From assembly GCA_014803815.1 (NCBI GenBank), contig JAAVAY010000120.1, forward strand, positions 1-9,283: a stretch of 9,283 nucleotides of DNA, read 5' to 3'. The stretch is from Allobaculum sp. (lineage in GTDB: Bacteria > Bacillota_I > Bacilli_A > Erysipelotrichales > Erysipelotrichaceae). The notes beneath the pieces were generated by a model. The model searched no databases. It saw only the letters and a list, made by a program, of their open reading frames with translations, and was not told where the DNA came from. Below are positions 6,880 through 9,283 of this stretch, one piece after another. Made by a program: the position numbers and the translations under genes. Each line of letters starts with the position of its first letter. Within the stretch, counting starts at the first letter, position 1.

Positions 6880-6977
6880 TTCGAACATCATTAAATTATC
6901 ATGACTTAGCCTGTGTGGCAAAATTCCCTAATGAAGATATTTCGAATTTCTTAAGATTTTCCAAACATTTTTTCGAA
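6880..6977. repeat. Three TTCGAA palindromes at helical spacing around the P60 gene promoter
   Basis: TTCGAA occurs at 6880-6885, 6941-6946 and 6972-6977, start-to-start distances of 61 and 31 bases, close to six and three helical turns. The first lies at about the transcription start, the second about 20 bases upstream of the -35 box, and the third beyond it. I noticed no other TTCGAA in the window when scanning by eye. They may be binding sites for a regulator, but the core is short. Confidence 0.35.
6893..6921 (-). promoter_or_regulatory. Probable sigma-A promoter of the P60 gene
   Basis: On the minus strand TTGCCA (6916-6921, 5 of 6 consensus bases) is followed after exactly 17 bases by TAATTT (6893-6898), preceded by an extended-10 TG. 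The overlapping GATAAT is a better box but would leave only 15 bases of spacing. The start point would fall near 6887, giving a 5' UTR of about 30 bases that contains the ribosome binding site. Confidence 0.5.
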
Positions 6978-6983
6978 ATTGCC

Positions 6984-6997
6984 CCTTTATATAAAGG
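6984..6997. repeat. Perfect 14-bp palindrome upstream of the P60 gene
   Basis: CCTTTATATAAAGG is its own reverse complement. It lies about 63 bases upstream of the -35 box of the P60 gene and 7 bases past the third TTCGAA. It may be an operator for a dimeric regulator. A chance AT-rich palindrome is also possible. Confidence 0.3.
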
Positions 6998-7529
6998 CCT
7001 TCGCTCTAAATGTGTGAGTTTATGTGAATGAATCTTAAATTTTGGCAAACAAAAAGCGTCTTAATGCTTTACTTATGCCGTTTTAAGCATCTTTTTACAA
7101 AAAAAATGTTGGAGATTTTCCCCAAAGATCCAAGTCGTCTATCTTTACAAATTTAAAATTTTGTATAAATCCGGCGTTTTAAAGAGACTTTATTTTTTCG
7201 CCTTGACTGATGGATCGAGATGATTGAATAGTCCCTTTCAAAAAAAAGAAATGTGCCTCGATAAAAAGAAGAGTTTTTCCCTTCGTAAACACATTTCTAT
7301 ATTTTTTGTCGGTGGGCAGGGACTATTTTCCCATATTCATCGCACAATCTCGAAAATAAAACCCACTTATTGGGAACTTTTTAATCTTGGCTTGAATTTT
7401 TTTGAAAAATAACACAACAAATCTTAGAGTGAGTATTTTTGAGAAAATGGAAAGAAAGCCTAGTCTAAATCCACAATCATTCTTAACAAATCATAACGGA
7501 AAGGCAAAAACCTTTTTTTTTATGTTTCT
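6998..7529. other. Long AT-rich intergenic region without a convincing gene
   Basis: This is most of the 730-base gap between the P60 gene and trmL. A TTG-started frame at 7224-7412 (62 codons) has no ribosome binding site and no family look. ATGCTT (7064-7069) and AAGCAT (7085-7090) form a 6-bp stem with TTTTT after it on the + strand, a weak terminator shape with no gene to serve. AAAGG (7500-7504) and CCTTT (7511-7515) with a T-run to 7521 form another weak one. AATAGTCCC (7227-7235) and GGGACTATT (7319-7327) are inverted, but a 9-bp match over this length is within chance. A small RNA here cannot be excluded. Confidence 0.4.
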
Positions 7530-7583
7530 GGCCAATCGTTTTTCTTGAAATATTGGCCAAGAAAATTCTTAAGAAAAAACGAT
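7530..7583. repeat. Nested inverted repeats 3' of trmL
   Basis: Two overlapping pairs compete. ATCGTTTTTCTT (7535-7546) is matched by AAGAAAAAACGAT (7571-7583), 12 bp with one extra A. GGCCAA (7530-7535) is matched by TTGGCC (7553-7558). They cannot form at the same time because they share base 7535 and interlock. The first pair is low in complexity. No coding frame passes through. Confidence 0.45.
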
Positions 7584-7648
7584 CAAGGCACTTCCTTTTA
7601 GAGAATGGACCAAGAGAAATGGATACAATATTTTTGCCCAAGTGCCTT
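7571..7648 (-). terminator. Candidate long-loop terminator of rdgB-trmL
   Basis: A perfect 9-bp inverted repeat, AAGGCACTT (7585-7593) with AAGTGCCTT (7640-7648), begins directly after the trmL stop codon at 7649-7651. On the minus strand the distal arm is followed after four bases (GATC) by GTTTTTTC. The loop is 46 bases, long for an intrinsic terminator, so the assignment is tentative. Confidence 0.5.
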
Positions 7649-8185
7649 TTAGCCTTGAATGCTGTCGCCAGGATTCCAGTTTTCTAAAAAATCTTCTCCT
7701 TTGATTTCTTCAGTGGTACTTAATCCAGGATAATTTTGTTGGCGCAAGGCTTCATAGACTAAAATGGCTGCACAATTGGATAAGTTCAAACTACGTGCAT
7801 CCGCTTTCATGGGTAAGCGCATGCACCGCTCCAAATGATCTTTCAAAATGGCTTTATCAATGCCTGTACTCTCTTTTCCTAAGACCAAGTAATAATCATG
7901 ATTGGGATCAGAGAAATCAAATTGAGTAGGCGCTTTTTTACCATAACGAGTCATGAAATACAAATCCGCATTGGGATTGGTCTCTAAAAAAGCTTGCCAA
8001 TTGGGGTGAATGTGAATATCAGCTTGTCGAATGTAATCCATTCCCGAGCGTCGTAAATATTTATCGTCAAAGCTAAACCCAAGAGGCTCGATGAGATGCA
8101 AGCGGGATCCTGAAGCCATACAAGTACGGATAATGTTTCCAGTATTCGCTGGAATTTCTGGTTCATACAAGACAACGTGAATCAT
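7649..8185 (-). CDS. trmL: tRNA (cytidine(34)-2'-O)-methyltransferase
   Basis: A SPOUT-class (trefoil-knot) methyltransferase that 2'-O-methylates the wobble nucleotide of leucine tRNAs using S-adenosylmethionine. With 178 residues it carries all three family motifs: VVLYEPEIPANTGNIIRTC (4-22), YLVLGKESTGI (99-109) and MRLPMKADARSLNLSNCAA (122-140) leading into ILVYEALRQ. These last two form the knot and SAM pocket. The segment LHLIEPLGFSFDDKYLRRSGMDY closely follows the E. coli protein. About 20 extra residues after the core make it longer than E. coli TrmL (about 157). I chose ATG 8185 over the in-frame TTG at 8200: it fits the family N-terminus, has GGAAGGA as ribosome binding site within the end of rdgB, and overlaps the rdgB stop as ATGA (8185-8182), pointing to coupled translation. 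It is last in the operon. Confidence 0.93.
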   Translation of the reverse strand: MIHVVLYEPEIPANTGNIIRTCMASGSRLHLIEPLGFSFDDKYLRRSGMDYIRQADIHIHPNWQAFLETNPNADLYFMTRYGKKAPTQFDFSDPNHDYYLVLGKESTGIDKAILKDHLERCMRLPMKADARSLNLSNCAAILVYEALRQQNYPGLSTTEEIKGEDFLENWNPGDSIQG

Positions 8186-8775
8186 GCCAATTCCTTCCAA
8201 TCTTTCATCAACAGCATCAAAGCCTGGTGGCGATGGGACGCACTATTTTTGATTTCAGGATCCACATTGGCACTTGTAGTGTGAAAAGGGGGATAGTAAA
8301 AAATGGGGTCATACCCAAATCCATTTTCTCCTTCGATTTTGTCATGGATGAATCCCTCCATGGTGCCTTGATAGACGTGGGGAGTTCCATCTTCCTCTAT
8401 CCAAGCAATGGCACACACAAAGCGAGCCGTTCGATCCTTGCCAGCTACCGCCTCAATAATCGCTTGATTTTTAATCGTATACGGCGTGTCTTCTCCCATA
8501 AAGCGAGCGGAATAAATACCAGGCGCTTTGTCTAAAGCATCTACTTCCAAACCTGAATCATCAGCCATCACAGATTCATGAACTAAATCATGAAGGGCTT
8601 GGGCTTTAATTAAGGCATTTTCTTGAAAAGTGGTTCCCGTTTCTTCGATATGAAGTCTTTCTTGAAGTTGCTGAGGTAAATCTTGAAAGGTTTTGACTTG
8701 AATGTCTTGGCCTAACATGGCCGAAAACTCTTCCTTTTTGTGCGCATTGCTTGTCGCAATCCAAACGGTTTTCAT
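8182..8775 (-). CDS. rdgB: XTP/dITP diphosphatase (non-canonical purine NTP pyrophosphatase, HAM1/RdgB family)
   Basis: This enzyme hydrolyses ITP, dITP and XTP to the monophosphates plus pyrophosphate, keeping deaminated purines out of DNA and RNA. The 197 residues have the standard motifs: ATSNAHKKEEF (7-17) at the N-terminus, ETGTTFQENALIKAQ (45-59), MADDSGLEVDAL (70-81) with the catalytic/metal Asp pair at 72-73, PGIYSARF (85-92), GFGYDPIF (152-159) and SHRHQAL (180-186). The frame stays open upstream to 8910, but those 45 codons do not look like RdgB and would cross the likely promoter. ATG 8775 gives the family start MKTVWIATSN. It has almost no ribosome binding site of its own; instead a 13-codon ORF with a strong one ends in an ATGA overlap with it. 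It precedes trmL with a 4-base overlap. Confidence 0.95.
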   Translation of the reverse strand: MKTVWIATSNAHKKEEFSAMLGQDIQVKTFQDLPQQLQERLHIEETGTTFQENALIKAQALHDLVHESVMADDSGLEVDALDKAPGIYSARFMGEDTPYTIKNQAIIEAVAGKDRTARFVCAIAWIEEDGTPHVYQGTMEGFIHDKIEGENGFGYDPIFYYPPFHTTSANVDPEIKNSASHRHQALMLLMKDWKELA

Positions 8776-8813
8776 AAGATCCAGGATTGAGGGCCCATAC
8801 TGTTTTGGACCAT
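8772..8813 (-). CDS. Putative 13-residue leader ORF translationally coupled to rdgB
   Basis: The minus strand has AAAGGAGG (8823-8830), then 9 bases, then ATG at 8813. The frame reads MVQNSMGPQSWIL and stops at TGA 8774-8772, which overlaps the rdgB start as ATGA. An in-frame TAA lies nine codons upstream of the ATG, so this is not the tail of a longer gene. The best ribosome binding site of the operon serves this mini-ORF and not rdgB, so ribosomes finishing it would reinitiate at rdgB. The sequence facts are direct; that it is translated is inferred. The alternative is that the AGGAGG is simply a poorly placed site for rdgB (about 47 bases from its start), which is too far for normal initiation. 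Confidence 0.5.
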   Translation of the reverse strand: MVQNSMGPQSWIL

Positions 8814-8840
8814 AATCCTGTTCCTCCTTTCTGCAATCGT

Positions 8841-8892
8841 ATTTTAGAACTTGATTCTTGATCTGTAGAATCAATAAAGTTTTAACAGTATA
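8841..8892 (-). promoter_or_regulatory. Candidate promoter and palindromic site upstream of rdgB
   Basis: On the minus strand TCTACA (8864-8869) and TAAAAT (8841-8846) are 17 bases apart, matching consensus at 4 and 5 of 6 positions. Transcription would begin just before the AAAGGAGG. An alternative -10 TATACT lies at 8887-8892 but lacks a good -35. TTGATTC (8851-8857) and GAATCAA (8868-8874) form a 7-bp inverted repeat with 10 bases between, overlapping the first -35 box, as an operator might. Confidence 0.35.
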
Positions 8893-9000
8893 CCGGAAGA
8901 AGTCCCCCAAAAGTAGGGAATGAATTCCGTTGTATCCAAAAGGACAAAAGCCCTAAAATAAAGTCAGTTGAAAATATAAAAGATTGATAAATACATGAAA

Positions 9001-9283
9001 TTAGACAGTTGGTATTTTTGGGTGCATTCTTGCGTGTAAAATATCGCAGACATTGATGAGATTCAAATCAAACTATGAATATATCGCATCAAAACATTAC
9101 AGGAATAGAACCACGATAAAGACAATGTGCTTTGTTCAAAGCCCATCCGAATACACAAGCAAGTTCGTTTCCAAAAGTACAAGCAGTCGCGATCCACACA
9201 CAAAAGCTGTGGTTTGAAGTCTTTTGCTTACTTACAACAGGGGAGCATGAATAAGAAATATAATAAATAAATATAATTATAGA
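9001..9283 (-). pseudogene. Possible degraded coding remnant, family not established
   Basis: On the minus strand a frame runs open from the window edge (9283) to TGA at 9089-9091. It has no usable start, but its second half looks protein-like: ATACTFGNELACVFGWALN, then HCLYRGSIPVMF. In the next frame the text seems to continue as FDAIYS, stop, then FDLNLINVCDILHARMHP and KIPTV to a TAA at 9001-9003, as a frameshifted and stop-broken gene would. LYRG(x)xPV loosely recalls the C-terminal domain of pyruvate kinase, but that is from memory and other parts do not fit. The DNA around 9250-9283 is extremely AT-rich. It could also be simple non-coding sequence. Bases 8893-9000 show nothing recognisable. 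Confidence 0.2.

Noticed and set aside
7224..7412. A 62-codon + strand frame starting with TTG in the long intergenic gap
   Set aside because: No Shine-Dalgarno sequence, no clear promoter, composition like the surrounding AT-rich DNA and no recognisable motif.
8186..8200. TTG at 8200 as the trmL start
   Set aside because: The five extra residues come from the Shine-Dalgarno-like GGAAGGA being read as codons; ATG 8185 fits the family N-terminus and the ATGA overlap.
8776..8910. A longer N-terminus for rdgB starting at 8910
   Set aside because: The extra 45 residues do not resemble RdgB, the family start MKTVWIATSN sits at 8775, and the extension would span the likely promoter.
9101..9125. 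A GGTTCTATTCC string on the minus strand that resembles a tRNA T-arm
   Set aside because: The loop lacks the conserved purine after TTC, and no flanking acceptor, D or anticodon stems can be paired.

Overview
The window looks like ordinary core chromosome from a low-GC Gram-positive bacterium (Bacillota). The family-level resemblance is closest to Erysipelotrichia-type genomes, but that placement is only an impression. Supporting signs are strong AGGAGG-type ribosome binding sites, AT-rich spacers, U-tailed hairpin terminators, a cysteine-free ribosomal protein S4, a YmfF/YmfH pair of M16 peptidase-like proteins, and a secreted protein with cell-wall-binding repeats. I see no insertion sequence, phage gene, CRISPR array, tRNA or rRNA.

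Layout. Bases 1-473 (+) are the 3' part of a transglutaminase-like gene that begins outside the window, closed by a terminator at 513-548. Next comes a monocistronic rpsD unit (+): promoter at 660-688, a structured leader of about 155 nt, the CDS at 850-1458 and a terminator at 1471-1504. From here everything is on the minus strand: a short ssb paralogue (1613-1918), the pair ymfF (3649-4860) and ymfH (2293-3600) ending at a terminator near 2150-2194, a 599-residue secreted NlpC/P60 protein (5058-6857) with its own promoter and terminator, a non-coding gap of about 730 bp, and the rdgB-trmL operon (8775 down to 7649). The last 370 bases up to 9283 hold no intact gene, only interrupted coding-like fragments.

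How the genes relate. rpsD makes the primary 30S assembly protein S4, and its leader is probably an S4 autoregulatory element. YmfF and YmfH are, in Bacillus, linked to modification of elongation factor P. RdgB removes deaminated purine nucleotides (ITP, dITP, XTP), and TrmL methylates the tRNA wobble base. The secreted protein probably binds the wall and cuts peptidoglycan. Several of these are translation or housekeeping functions, but only ymfF-ymfH and rdgB-trmL look like real operons.

Points most worth a second look are a 13-codon ORF with a strong ribosome binding site that ends in an ATGA overlap with rdgB, a run of 261 residues without Lys or Arg in the secreted protein, three TTCGAA sites at helical spacing around that gene's promoter, and nested inverted repeats 3' of trmL. 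I found no convincing undescribed multi-gene system.
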